NCBI GenBank assembly: GCA_020431945.1
Contig: JAGQHH010000092.1
Span: 1 to 41,671, forward strand
DNA from: Cyanobacteria bacterium HKST-UBA02
Lineage (GTDB): Bacteria; Cyanobacteriota; Vampirovibrionia; Obscuribacterales; Obscuribacteraceae
Length of the DNA: 41,671 nt
Reading direction: 5' to 3'
The notes under the pieces are model-generated. The model was not told the origin of the DNA. It did no database searches and worked only from the letters and a program-made list of their open reading frames with translations. Made by a program: the position numbers and the translations under genes. Each line of letters begins with the position of its first letter. Within the stretch, counting starts at the first letter, position 1. Positions 1-8,008 of this stretch are shown piece after piece.

Positions 1-7
1 TGCTCAT

Positions 8-355
8 TTAGACCTTGCTGAGAATCTTCTTGAAATATTCCTGGATATCGGCCCGGGAGATCCCCTCGCCTCCCTGGGTCCATTCTTCTTTGTACGCGCT
101 CTCTATGTCTTCCAGCCGCCGCAGAAGAAAGCTCACGAAAGAGCGCTCCCGGCTCGCCAGAGTCCTGCCGGCAAGTACCGCCTCGAGCTCGGACCGGGAG
201 ATGAATCCGTCTCTGTCGATATCCAGCTCATCGAAAGCCCGGTAAGCGAAAGCCTTGATCTCGTCGAGAGTATCGGAAATTCTCAAACCGCCGGTAGTAC
301 GCTGGGCATACCAGGAGCTCTCGTCGTCGCCTTCTGGCTTCGATGCGCGCTTCAT
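8..355 (-). CDS. EF-hand calcium-binding protein, 115 aa
   Basis: Small soluble protein with one canonical EF-hand loop at residues 45-56 (DIDRDGFISRSE), with acidic ligands at positions 1, 3, 5 and 12, the invariant Gly at 6 and Ile at 8. A second, degenerate loop may lie near residues 92-103 (GGEGISRAD), as in paired EF-hands. No signal peptide or membrane segment is visible, so cytoplasmic Ca2+ sensing or buffering is the simplest reading. The ATG at 355 is chosen because GAGGAGG lies 7 nt upstream; the frame also allows a TTG ten codons earlier without such a site. The gene is divergent from the MFS transporter. The specific partner or process is unknown. Confidence 0.8.
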   Translation of the reverse strand: MKRASKPEGDDESSWYAQRTTGGLRISDTLDEIKAFAYRAFDELDIDRDGFISRSELEAVLAGRTLASRERSFVSFLLRRLEDIESAYKEEWTQGGEGISRADIQEYFKKILSKV

Positions 356-502
356 GCAGTACCCTCCTCGACGGACGCAGGCCAAAAAGAGGTGCCTGAT
401 TCATTTTGCCCATCAACCTCCCTCCGAAAACAGGAATTAGAGGTTTCGGGTTCTTTTGCAAAGGGTCGAAATGCTCTCTGGTTCGTGCAAGAATCTCTGG
501 TC

Positions 503-1699
503 ATGAACCAGTCCACCACCACCTCCTCACCGCCGGCGGAGAGGGATCGTCTTCATCTCTTGCTAGCGGCGAATTCAGCCATGGTTCTCCTTGCCGGTCT
601 GAACGCCGGCTGGATCGGTCCGGTCCTGCCTGCAATCGCCAGCGAAAAAAGCATAGAGCTCTCGCATCTGGGCAGCTTGATCAGCCTGCAGTTTTTCGGC
701 TGTATCATCACCATGTCCCTGGGAAAGAACACCCTGGACCTTCTGGGAGTTCGCAATGCCATACGCCTTTCGGCGATTCTCTGGCTCTCCGGGCTGGTCA
801 CCCTGGCTACCGCCGATTCTCTCGCGATTCTTTCTCTGGGCTCGATACTCTCCGGGGCAGGCTCCGGAGTCAATGCCATCGCCAGCACGATCTGCGCTCT
901 CAGGCTCAGCAAAGGCAACCAGACAGGCTCCCTGAACCGACTGCATATGTTTTTCGGGCTTGGAGCTCTGCTCGGTCCGTTCCTGGCTCTGGGCATGCAC
1001 CAGACACCTTTCTCTTATCACGGCACTTTTCTCACCGGCGCTCTTCTGACCAGCATTATCCTTTCGCTCCTGCTTCGGGCTCCGGATCTGCCGCCTCCTG
1101 AAGACCGGCAATCGGCGCCGGCTAATCGAGAAGTCCTGAACAAGCCTCTCCTGTGGCTTTTCGCCCTGGTGCTCTTTTTCTATGTCGGGGTCGAGAGCGG
1201 ATTCACCGCCTGGCTTTTCGTCTATCTGACCAGAGCCGCTGACCTGTCTCATCCTGTGGCATCCCTGGGAATGTCTCTCCTCTGGGTCGGTCTTACCGGA
1301 GGGCGATTGCTTGCCGGTTTGCTGGCCCATCGATTCAGCACCAGGGCGGTCACCATAAACTCCATGCTCCTCGCCACAGTCGCTACATCCCTGCTTGTCG
1401 CCTTTCCCTCATTCCTTCACCTGAGCCTGCTCTTCGTACTTCTGGTCGGGCTCGGCTTCGGACCTATATTCCCGTCGGTGGTGGCCATGGCCAATATCGC
1501 TTTCAGCCGCTCAGCCGCCCTTGTCTCCACCATCGTCATCACCATCGGCTTTCTCGGTGGCGTAGCTTTTCCCTGGGCGGCGGGGCAGGCTTTCTCAGAC
1601 CTGGGCTCACAGTGGGGTATGGGTATCATGCTTGCGGGCGCCCTGGTGATGACCGGTCTTTTCCGATTGACGAGCCTTAAGAGTTTCGACACCGACTGA
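503..1699 (+). CDS. Major facilitator superfamily (MFS) transporter
   Basis: An integral membrane protein of 398 aa when started at the ATG at 503, the usual MFS length of about 400 aa with roughly 12 hydrophobic segments. The first segment begins about 20 residues in (LLLAANSAMVLLAGLNAGW), and a charged loop near the middle (PDLPPPEDRQSAPANRE) separates the two six-helix halves. The same frame is open back to a GTG at 392, but that would add 37 polar residues that look untranslated. Substrate cannot be told from the sequence; a sugar or drug/H+ antiporter-type carrier is possible. It is followed after 35 nt by a gene for a secreted protein. No strong ribosome binding site is visible. Confidence 0.85.
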   Translation: MNQSTTTSSPPAERDRLHLLLAANSAMVLLAGLNAGWIGPVLPAIASEKSIELSHLGSLISLQFFGCIITMSLGKNTLDLLGVRNAIRLSAILWLSGLVTLATADSLAILSLGSILSGAGSGVNAIASTICALRLSKGNQTGSLNRLHMFFGLGALLGPFLALGMHQTPFSYHGTFLTGALLTSIILSLLLRAPDLPPPEDRQSAPANREVLNKPLLWLFALVLFFYVGVESGFTAWLFVYLTRAADLSHPVASLGMSLLWVGLTGGRLLAGLLAHRFSTRAVTINSMLLATVATSLLVAFPSFLHLSLLFVLLVGLGFGPIFPSVVAMANIAFSRSAALVSTIVITIGFLGGVAFPWAAGQAFSDLGSQWGMGIMLAGALVMTGLFRLTSLKSFDTD

Positions 1700-1734
1700 G
1701 ACTCTGCTGGAATCTGGGAGGGTATAAAAATCAT

Positions 1735-2463
1735 ATGAAGCTCCATATTCTCGAAAAATCTCTAACTCACAGAATTGCTCTCGGGGGCCTTGCTCTCAGC
1801 CTCGCTTTCAGTATTTGCTTTCCTGCCGTCACGCCGGCAGAAGATGCAAACGGCATGGTCGTCGACGACAACAGCGGCGATCCATTTATGCAAGAAGTCG
1901 TGGACCCGAAACAACAGGCAAAGGAAGAGCAGGAGCGGGTCCGCATGAGGCCCATCGATCGCCACACCCTCTCCGATCAAGAGCTCAAGAATGTCGGCGT
2001 CCAGATGACTCCTTCAGGCTCCATCGTGCCTCTGATCAATCGTAACCCCGCCGCTCCGGCAGTGCGCCCCAACGTCAGCACAATCAATCAGACTTTCCAG
2101 CCCCTGCCGGTCCCCGTACCGGTTCCTGTACCGTTTGTGGCACCGGCAACACCGATCCTGACTCCCCAGCCTCTCCCGGGCGGCATCTCTGCTGCCGGGT
2201 CCCTGGCTCTTCCCGGTGGCGTCATCCAGGGCAATTTCTCCGGCAATCTTTCATTTCCTGGCGCTGTAACCGGATATCCGGGGGTTTTGCCGACATATCC
2301 GTATCAACCATTTCCCTATGGACGACCCCCGATGGCAGGCGGCGTATTCAACTATGGACCCGGGGGTCTGACCGGGGGCATCGGTCTTTTCGGCACCCGG
2401 GAAGTAGAGAGCACTACCACCGTCACACCATTGCTTCCCTCCTGGGCCAATCAGCAACAGTAA
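1735..2463 (+). CDS. Secreted proline/glycine-rich protein
   Basis: A 242-aa protein with a probable Sec signal peptide: basic start, hydrophobic core around residues 15-30 (ALGGLALSLAFSICFPAV) and possible cleavage near TPA-ED. The mature part begins with an acidic and Gln/Glu/Arg-rich stretch, then becomes rich in Pro, Val and Gly, with a PVPVPVPVP run near residue 125 and many GG/PG pairs to the C-terminus. This composition suggests an extended surface or periplasmic linker rather than an enzyme. GGGAGG upstream of the ATG is a candidate ribosome binding site with long spacing. No family was recognised. It probably shares a transcript with its upstream and downstream neighbours. Confidence 0.75.
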   Translation: MKLHILEKSLTHRIALGGLALSLAFSICFPAVTPAEDANGMVVDDNSGDPFMQEVVDPKQQAKEEQERVRMRPIDRHTLSDQELKNVGVQMTPSGSIVPLINRNPAAPAVRPNVSTINQTFQPLPVPVPVPVPFVAPATPILTPQPLPGGISAAGSLALPGGVIQGNFSGNLSFPGAVTGYPGVLPTYPYQPFPYGRPPMAGGVFNYGPGGLTGGIGLFGTREVESTTTVTPLLPSWANQQQ

Positions 2464-2548
2464 AAACGAATCAGCATGGTAAGACCACCATTTACCTTTT
2501 TCGGCTACGGCCTGATAGTGGTTCTCACACTCGCCAGACCGGAGTTCT

Positions 2549-3058
2549 ATGGGAACGCAAAGAGAGATCGCCGATCCAGCAGGAATCGAACAAGCGGAGC
2601 CGGCACGCATCGAGCCAGCTACCCCGGCGACCGGAGCAGCGCTGGACGAGGTTTTGAAATCGAACTGGACGCTGGAATACAAGCCCAGACTCGGTCAAAC
2701 CGAGAATCTCGATCCGAGTAAGCTCTTCAAGCCGGATGGGCTAGACCAGGAGACCCTGGACAGAATCCTCAACGATTCTCGATTCGGAACCCTGGGACCA
2801 CCTGACTTCGACCCGCAAAATCAGGTCTACGGACCTCCGGCTCCGGGGCAAGAACGTCGTTTTGCTCAGGGACCCGATCAAGACAAGTTCAAATTCGATC
2901 TCGACTTCAAAGACCACGACGCGCTGCCTGAGCGCCTCAAGGACTGGCAGAACATCGATCTGTTCGAAGTACCGGCCGGGGGCAGAAGGGCAAGAATCAG
3001 CATCGGTCGCTGCGACAGCGGTGTCAAAGGTCTCTGCATCAATATTCCGAGCCAGTAG
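2549..3058 (+). CDS. Hypothetical protein, possibly with a frameshifted signal peptide
   Basis: A 169-aa hydrophilic protein rich in Asp, Pro and Gln, ending in a basic segment with two closely spaced cysteines (CDSGVKGLC). GGAG lies 4 nt before the ATG. Just upstream, in another frame, an ATG at 2476 opens an ORF whose first 24 residues (hydrophobic core FFGYGLIVVLTLA) look like a signal peptide and then turn into Arg/Ser-rich nonsense. A single-base frame change between about 2519 and 2560 would join that leader to this body. The gene may therefore be a frameshifted secreted protein, which would suit its cysteine pair and its secreted neighbour. No domain was recognised. Confidence 0.6.
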   Translation: MGTQREIADPAGIEQAEPARIEPATPATGAALDEVLKSNWTLEYKPRLGQTENLDPSKLFKPDGLDQETLDRILNDSRFGTLGPPDFDPQNQVYGPPAPGQERRFAQGPDQDKFKFDLDFKDHDALPERLKDWQNIDLFEVPAGGRRARISIGRCDSGVKGLCINIPSQ

Positions 3059-3124
3059 CGTCCGAGTATGAGCGTTAGATGACTTTTACTCTATCGCATA
3101 GTAACTTGAATCAAAAAAATCGCA

Positions 3125-3168
3125 GAAAAAGAAAAAGAGGACCGTGCGTCTCCCAGAGCACACGGTCC
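3125..3168 (-). terminator. Rho-independent terminator of the TPR gene
   Basis: An 8-bp perfect stem (GGACCGTG at 3139-3146 with CACGGTCC at 3161-3168) is followed, on the minus strand, by a T-rich tract (3125-3137). It sits just past the stop of the minus-strand gene ending at 3216. A second small hairpin, AATCAG/CTGATT at 3171-3186, lies between the two. Confidence 0.8.
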
Positions 3169-3215
3169 GAAATCAGGCTTCTGATTCAATGCCAGGTCCG
3201 AATGGCGAGAAGCCG

Positions 3216-3548
3216 TCAGAAGCTGTAATGCTGGTAGATATAGAGCGCCAGCTCCGTAACTACCGGATGACCCGTTCCATAGTTCAGGTCGTAGATCCGA
3301 AGCGCACCGCTGTAGTGTGCCTCGACCTGGCGTCCCATGCCCTTGCGCTCGCGAACGGTGGCGAGAAGCATCAGACAATGCGCTACAAAAACATCATCGC
3401 TCCTGCCGTCCTCATGAGCCTTGGCGATTGCGCTGGTGAGAAGACCTTCAGCGAGGTCGCCTCGACCGTCCACATGGGCGCGCAGGCAAGCCAGTTGCTG
3501 GCAGTTGGCGGCATCCTCGGCGATCTGTTCGAATACGATATTCGTCAT
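3216..3548 (-). CDS. Short TPR-like protein
   Basis: A 110-aa all-helical protein. The pattern of small and large residues in two helix pairs (DLAEGLLTSAIAKAHEDG, then VFVAHCLMLLATVRERKG and EAHYSGALRIYDLNYGTGHP) resembles tetratricopeptide repeats of the long form whose loops carry a G-x-x-HP motif, as in kinesin-light-chain-like TPRs. It would act as a small protein-protein interaction module in the cytoplasm. The ATG at 3548 is preferred because AAAGGA lies about 8 nt upstream; a GTG at 3596 adds 16 residues without a site. It is monocistronic, with its own terminator. Partner unknown. Confidence 0.65.
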   Translation of the reverse strand: MTNIVFEQIAEDAANCQQLACLRAHVDGRGDLAEGLLTSAIAKAHEDGRSDDVFVAHCLMLLATVRERKGMGRQVEAHYSGALRIYDLNYGTGHPVVTELALYIYQHYSF

Positions 3549-4103
3549 GCAGTGGTCCTTTGGGGGTGTAAAGTTGCGCCAGGGGTATTTCCCCACGTAT
3601 TTATCTTTCGTCCTCGGAAAGCTGTCCTCGAAGAATCGCGGTCCTCTTCCTCCGGCAAATGCCGATGGCAGTGTTTTGAATACGACTGGTACTGATAGCT
3701 TGAAGAGGTTTTCGGGATTCCTGAACGATAACGAGACGAAAGATTCTTTCTATTAGCCAGATCCTGCAGGTAGAGTCGTAAATTCCTGTGAAGCGAAGGC
3801 TCTTAACACAATTGCTCCGGACGCCGGAGTTCCGGAAGGGCTATGGCTTTCAGCCTTTACAACGGGGTCCGGCTCCCGATCGCGGGATTCTCAAGCCCGC
3901 CCTGGCGCAATCGTCCGGAAGCCCGCCTGCCAGAGGCTTTGCAGATCCTTACTCAACCTGCGCTAACCAGACCGCCCACCACTGCTTAACAGACGTTTTC
4001 TCAAACTCTATCAAATCGGCTCACGATATCTTTTGAGGAATCAAAAACGACTGAAAATTATTCCTCAAAAGATATCAATCCTACTACACTTTATCGTTGC
4101 TCA
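3549..4103. other. Intergenic region, no convincing gene
   Basis: About 550 bp between two minus-strand genes. It contains one copy of the palindromic dispersed element (3994-4076). A GTG-started 82-codon frame (3788-4036) runs into that element, lacks a ribosome binding site and has an arbitrary composition, so I do not call it. The promoter of the gene ending at 3216 should lie here, but I cannot place it. Confidence 0.6.
3994..4076 (-). repeat. Palindromic dispersed element, copy 1
   Basis: Two 17-bp arms (GATATCTTTTGAGGAAT at 4025-4041 and its exact reverse complement at 4060-4076) flank an 18-nt spacer. Read on the minus strand, the arms, the spacer and about 30 further bases down to 3994 align with the element at 13651-13733 at roughly 80% identity by eye. 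The flanking part carries a third, weaker half-site (GATAGAGTTTGAGAAAA). Confidence 0.75.
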
Positions 4104-4146
4104 TACAATAAAAAGAGAACGGGAGACAGGCTTTCGCCTGCTCCCG
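4104..4146 (-). terminator. Rho-independent terminator of the M13 peptidase cluster
   Basis: CGGGAG and CAGGC (4120-4131) pair with GCCTG and CTCCCG (4136-4146), with one bulged A and a TTTC loop. On the minus strand the stem is followed by TTCTCTTTTTATT. It lies about 30 nt past the stop codon at 4175. Confidence 0.85.
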
Positions 4147-4174
4147 CTCTCCGATGCTCCTTAAATCGAGCGGA

Positions 4175-6142
4175 TTACCAGAGCTTGCAGCGCTCTGCTT
4201 CCGGGAGCATCATCGGGCAGTCGGGGTCGAGACCGAAAGCCTCCACGAACTCGCTGACATGAGCCAGCGTACCGTTGACGCGATAGCGCGCCGGCGGGTG
4301 GGGGTCATTGGTGACCTGGAACTGCTCGTACTCGGGGGTCGTCTTGGACGCCCAGATCTGGCCGAATGCGATGAAGAACCGCTGCTCATCGGTGTAGCCG
4401 TTGCTGTCGGTCTGACGACCGGTTTTCGCCAGCGCCTTTTGCAGAGCGCGATAGGCGAGCTTGACACCACCGAGGTCGGCCGCCGCCTCCCCGCAGACCA
4501 GGTCGCCCTGGACCTTGGCGCCGCCGGCAACGGTGAAGTTGCCGAACTGCGTGCGGATGAGGTTCATGCGCCCTTCGAAGTTCTCGCGATCGGCATCCGT
4601 CCACCACATCTTCAGGTTGCCCTGGGCATCGAACTTGCTGCCCTTGTCGTCGAAACCGTGCGTGATCTCGTGACCGATGACCACGCCGATGCCACCGTAG
4701 TTGGCGGCGTCGTCGGCTTCGAAGTCGAAGAAGGGCGGCTGCAGAATCGCTGCCGGGAAGACGATCTGGTTGCGGAGCGGGCTGTAGTAAGCGTTCACCG
4801 TCTGCGGCGTCATGCCCCATTCGGTGCGATCCACAGGCTGGCCGATCTTGGCCAGGTTGCGACGGGCGCCGAACCTGGCAGCACGGATCATATTGCCCAC
4901 CAGGGACTCGCGGTCGATGTCCAGGCTCGAGTAGTCCTTCCACTTGTCCGGATACCCGATCATGGCCTCGAAGGCCGCCAGCTTCCCGAGGGCGTTGGCT
5001 CGGGTCTCATCGGACATCCAGTCGATCTCCTCGAGGGTCTCGCGGAGCGCTTCCTGGATGTTGGCCACCAGCTCGAGCATGCGAGCCTTGGCTTCCGGCG
5101 GGAAATACCGGGCCACATAGACCTGGCCGATAGCCTCGCCGAGAGCGCCGCTGGTCAGGCTGACCGCCCGCTTCCAGCGCGGCTCCAGTTCCCTGGTGCC
5201 GGTGAGCTCTTTGCTGTAGAACTGGAAGTTCTCGTTGACGAAGTCCGAGGACAGCAGGCTTGCCGCACCGTGAACGACATGCCAGCGCATATACGCCTTG
5301 ATGTCGCGCAGGGGCTCGCTTGCGATCAGCTCGTTGAGCGCCGCGAAGAACTTCGGCTGCATGACGTTGATGTCGTCGAACTCAGGCGCTTCCAGCTTCT
5401 GGAAATAACGCTGCATCGCCAGGTTGGGCACCAGGGCGACGAACTCGTCGACGGTCATGCGGTTGGTGATGTTGGCGGGATCGCGCAGCTCCACCTTGCT
5501 CATGGACGCCTTCGCCAGGGCTGTCTCGATCCGCATCACCGCGCGGGCATGCTTGCGAGCCATGCTGGGCTTCTCGCCCAGGAGCTCGAACATGCGCGTG
5601 ATGTGCGCGAGATACTTGGCGCGCAGGTCGACGCTCTTCTCATCGTCCTTCAGGTAGTAGTCCCGATCCGGAAGACCGAGACCGTCCTGAGAGGCGTGAG
5701 CCATGTTCTGGCTGCTGTTCTCCAGGTCGGCGAAGGCGCCGAACCCGAAGAGGACGCCCACCTGGTTGAGGTGCAGGTGCGCGATGACATCCACCAGAGA
5801 GTTGCGACTGCGAGCCTTGTTCACCCGGGCGATCTCACCGAGGATGGGCGTGGCGCCCTGGGCCTCGATGGCTTCCTCGTCAAGGGCGGTGGCGAAGAGA
5901 TCGCCGACCTTCTGCTCGTTGGAGCCGGGCTCGAGCTCTTCGGCAGAAGCGAGCTCCTTGAGCAGGACATGCACGTTCTCGAGAGCGCGCTCACGAAGCA
6001 TGAGGAACGCGCCCCAGCGCGGATATTCCGGCGGAATTACAGCCGAGTCGATCCAGGCGCCGTTGACGAAACGGTTGAAATCAACGCCGGGGTCGGCGCT
6101 GAGATCCATGTAACTTGTCTTGATTCCATGGGATTCGTTCAT
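4175..6142 (-). CDS. M13 family zinc metallopeptidase (neprilysin/PepO-like)
   Basis: A 655-aa neprilysin-family endopeptidase that would cleave oligopeptides. The zinc site is HEITH at residues 491-495 within VIGHEITHGFDD, with the third ligand Glu552 in GEAAADLGG, the family's GENxAD motif. The chain ends in CKLW, matching the conserved C-terminal CxxW of M13 enzymes. The upstream NAYY and PAAILQPPFF segments, which bind substrate in this family, are also present. There is no signal peptide or anchor, so it is probably cytoplasmic like PepO. Start at 6142 follows GGGAG 10 nt upstream and leads directly into MNESHGIKTSYMDLS; the frame extends 23 codons further without support. It is last in a minus-strand run after the ABC transporter, from which a strong hairpin separates it. 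Confidence 0.95.
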   Translation of the reverse strand: MNESHGIKTSYMDLSADPGVDFNRFVNGAWIDSAVIPPEYPRWGAFLMLRERALENVHVLLKELASAEELEPGSNEQKVGDLFATALDEEAIEAQGATPILGEIARVNKARSRNSLVDVIAHLHLNQVGVLFGFGAFADLENSSQNMAHASQDGLGLPDRDYYLKDDEKSVDLRAKYLAHITRMFELLGEKPSMARKHARAVMRIETALAKASMSKVELRDPANITNRMTVDEFVALVPNLAMQRYFQKLEAPEFDDINVMQPKFFAALNELIASEPLRDIKAYMRWHVVHGAASLLSSDFVNENFQFYSKELTGTRELEPRWKRAVSLTSGALGEAIGQVYVARYFPPEAKARMLELVANIQEALRETLEEIDWMSDETRANALGKLAAFEAMIGYPDKWKDYSSLDIDRESLVGNMIRAARFGARRNLAKIGQPVDRTEWGMTPQTVNAYYSPLRNQIVFPAAILQPPFFDFEADDAANYGGIGVVIGHEITHGFDDKGSKFDAQGNLKMWWTDADRENFEGRMNLIRTQFGNFTVAGGAKVQGDLVCGEAAADLGGVKLAYRALQKALAKTGRQTDSNGYTDEQRFFIAFGQIWASKTTPEYEQFQVTNDPHPPARYRVNGTLAHVSEFVEAFGLDPDCPMMLPEAERCKLW

Positions 6143-6157
6143 TATCGTTTTTCTCCC

Positions 6158-6185
6158 GGCCGGCGGGCCTTTCGGTCCGCCGGCC
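6158..6185 (-). promoter_or_regulatory. GC-rich intercistronic hairpin
   Basis: GGCCGGCGG (6158-6166) pairs with CCGCCGGCC (6177-6185), with an inner CC/GG pair and a TTTC/GAAA loop. It lies between the ABC permease and the M13 peptidase, just before the peptidase's GGGAG site. There is no U-tract, so it is more likely an mRNA-stabilising or processing hairpin than a terminator. Confidence 0.6.
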
Positions 6186-6229
6186 TTGTTGTGAGATGAC
6201 GGGCGATACAAGCCCGTCCTGCGAATTTG

Positions 6230-7015
6230 TTAGTAGTGGCCGACCATGCCCCGCTGCTTGGCCCGGGCTTCCATCTTGCGGAAGAGCCAGGTGCCGGCGG
6301 CGAGATAGAGCAGACCGTTGGCGAGAGCGAGCACCGCAAAGAACACATCGAACTGGCCGTTGACCAGGAGGATGCGAAGCGACGCCGCTCCGGGGGAGAC
6401 CGGGAGCAGGCTACCTGCCAGACCGGCTGTCCTCGACCAGGTCTCGATTGGGACCATGACGCCGAAGAGCAGCGTGAACTGCAGGACCATCTGCACCGTT
6501 CTCACTTGTTTGAACACGAAGACCAGCGAGCCGACGATGAATCCGAGCCCGGTAGAGGCCAGGATGACACCGATAATCGGCACCACCATCAGTGGTGACA
6601 CGATCAAGCGACTGCCGGTCAAGAACATGATCAGGGTGGCGACGATGAAGGTCACACCCAGGCTGAACGCCACATCCGCCATTGTCCTGGCGAAGAAGAT
6701 GCGAGTCAGACGATGAGGCGACATCATCAATTGCTCCACCGTGCCGCTCACACTCTCGCTGTAGAGCGCCGAGGCGATGCCGCTATAGGTGGAGATCATC
6801 AGCAGCCAGACCACGTAACCGACGACGATGGCGTCGAGACGCTCACCGAAATTGGCTGTCGGACCGGCCATGAATTTGGCGCCCAGAAAGAGCATGTAGA
6901 AGAACACCGCCAGGAAGATCACCTCGGCGATCTCCTGGGCGGGGTAAGCCTTCATCATGCTCCAGCGCCGCTTGGACTCAGCCACGAAGAGGCTCACGGG
7001 GAAAAGATTCTTCAT
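6230..7015 (-). CDS. ABC-2 type transporter permease
   Basis: A 261-aa membrane protein with about six hydrophobic segments, the size and layout of ABC-2 exporter permeases. Visible markers are the cytoplasmic loop after TM2 (ESVSGTVEQLMMSPHRL), typical of this family's coupling helix, and a C-terminal helix ending in basic residues (FRKMEARAKQRG). It pairs with the ATPase encoded immediately upstream: their genes overlap by 4 nt (ATGA), which implies translational coupling and one complex. The cargo is unknown; members export polysaccharides, drugs, lipids or peptides. It lacks features specific to the O-antigen exporters. Confidence 0.88.
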   Translation of the reverse strand: MKNLFPVSLFVAESKRRWSMMKAYPAQEIAEVIFLAVFFYMLFLGAKFMAGPTANFGERLDAIVVGYVVWLLMISTYSGIASALYSESVSGTVEQLMMSPHRLTRIFFARTMADVAFSLGVTFIVATLIMFLTGSRLIVSPLMVVPIIGVILASTGLGFIVGSLVFVFKQVRTVQMVLQFTLLFGVMVPIETWSRTAGLAGSLLPVSPGAASLRILLVNGQFDVFFAVLALANGLLYLAAGTWLFRKMEARAKQRGMVGHY

Positions 7016-7947
7016 TTCCGCCCTCCTTCCCCTGCCTGGACGATGCTCAGAAAGACATCAGCCAGGTCAGCAGTGGGCTTCTGGACCGAGAGCACCGGCA
7101 GCGGTCTGACCATGTCGAGAACCGAGTACAGATCGAGCTCGGCGCCCGCCAGGGTGAGTTTGCACCCGGTCTCGTCGACCAGGACACCCGCTGTGGTGAG
7201 ACGCTTCACCACCTCCTCCGGCGCAGCCTGCGCCAGAGTGATCATGAAGCTGTTTCCGGAAAAACGCTCGATCAGGCTGGCAGTGGATTCCTCCGCCACC
7301 AGGACACCGTCGCGAATCACTGCTACCCGGTCGGACAGCTCCTGCGCCACATCCAGGTGATGGGTGGTGAGCAGGACAGAAAGACCCCGGTCGGTGAACT
7401 GCCGGAGCATTTCCTTGATGTCGTTGGAGGCCTCGACGTCGAGCCCGTTGGTGGGCTCGTCGAGAAGCAGGACTGCGGGATCGTGAACCAGGGAGACCGC
7501 CACCGAGACCTTCTGCTGCATGCCCCGGGAAAGCTCACGAACGCGCGCATGCGCTTTGTGCGTGAGACCGAAGGCAGCCAGCAGCTCGTCGGAGCGCCGG
7601 ACCGCCAGTCGGTGGTCCAGGTCTTTGAGGGCGGCGAAATAGTGCAGATTCTCCAGGGTAGTCAGCTGCATGTAGAGGTTGCGGCTGCCCTCGAGAACGG
7701 TACCCAGGCGGGTATAGACCTCGCGATCGGCGGCCGGATTGAGACCGCCGATACTGACGCTGCCCGCGTCCGGCACGAGAAGACCGGCGATCATCTTGAT
7801 CGTCGTGGTCTTCCCGGCACCGTTACGGCCCAGGAATGCGAGAATCTCTCCCTTCTTGATCGTCAGTGAAACACCTTTGACGGCTTCGACGCGCTTGGCG
7901 CCTGAGCCGAAGGTCTTCACCAGGTTTCTGGCTTCCAGTGTGACCAT
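7012..7947 (-). CDS. ABC transporter ATP-binding protein
   Basis: A 311-aa ABC ATPase of the exporter (CcmA/DRA) type. Walker A is GRNGAGKTT at residues 40-48, the signature is LSRGMQQ at 139-145 (a known variant of LSGGQ in ABC-2 exporters), Walker B is VLLLDEP at 159-165, and the D-loop follows as TNGLD. The switch histidine is in LLTTHHLD. An extra C-terminal 90 residues after the nucleotide-binding core are typical of the subfamily. It energises the permease whose start overlaps its stop by 4 nt. The ATG at 7947 has only a weak AGAGA upstream. Confidence 0.92.
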   Translation of the reverse strand: MVTLEARNLVKTFGSGAKRVEAVKGVSLTIKKGEILAFLGRNGAGKTTTIKMIAGLLVPDAGSVSIGGLNPAADREVYTRLGTVLEGSRNLYMQLTTLENLHYFAALKDLDHRLAVRRSDELLAAFGLTHKAHARVRELSRGMQQKVSVAVSLVHDPAVLLLDEPTNGLDVEASNDIKEMLRQFTDRGLSVLLTTHHLDVAQELSDRVAVIRDGVLVAEESTASLIERFSGNSFMITLAQAAPEEVVKRLTTAGVLVDETGCKLTLAGAELDLYSVLDMVRPLPVLSVQKPTADLADVFLSIVQAGEGGRK

Positions 7948-7975
7948 TGTTTTTCTCTATTCTTGAGATGGAGAA

Positions 7976-8001
7976 GCAGGCGGCGCTTCCGCACCGCCTG
8001 C
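7976..8001 (-). terminator. Hairpin after the APC permease gene
   Basis: GCAGGCGG (7976-7983) pairs with CCGCCTGC (7994-8001), extended by GC/GC around a TTCC loop. It starts 8 nt past the permease stop and is followed on the minus strand by CTTCTCC rather than a full U-tract. It may be a weak terminator or an intercistronic stabiliser ahead of the ABC genes. Confidence 0.5.
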
Positions 8002-8008
8002 AGTGCGC

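Noticed and set aside
3788..4036. 82-codon plus-strand frame starting with GTG
   Set aside because: No ribosome binding site, arbitrary composition, and it overlaps the dispersed palindromic element.
4154..6199. 681-codon open frame on the plus strand
   Set aside because: It is exactly antisense to the M13 peptidase, whose motifs are clear; long antisense frames arise from the GC-rich codon pattern.
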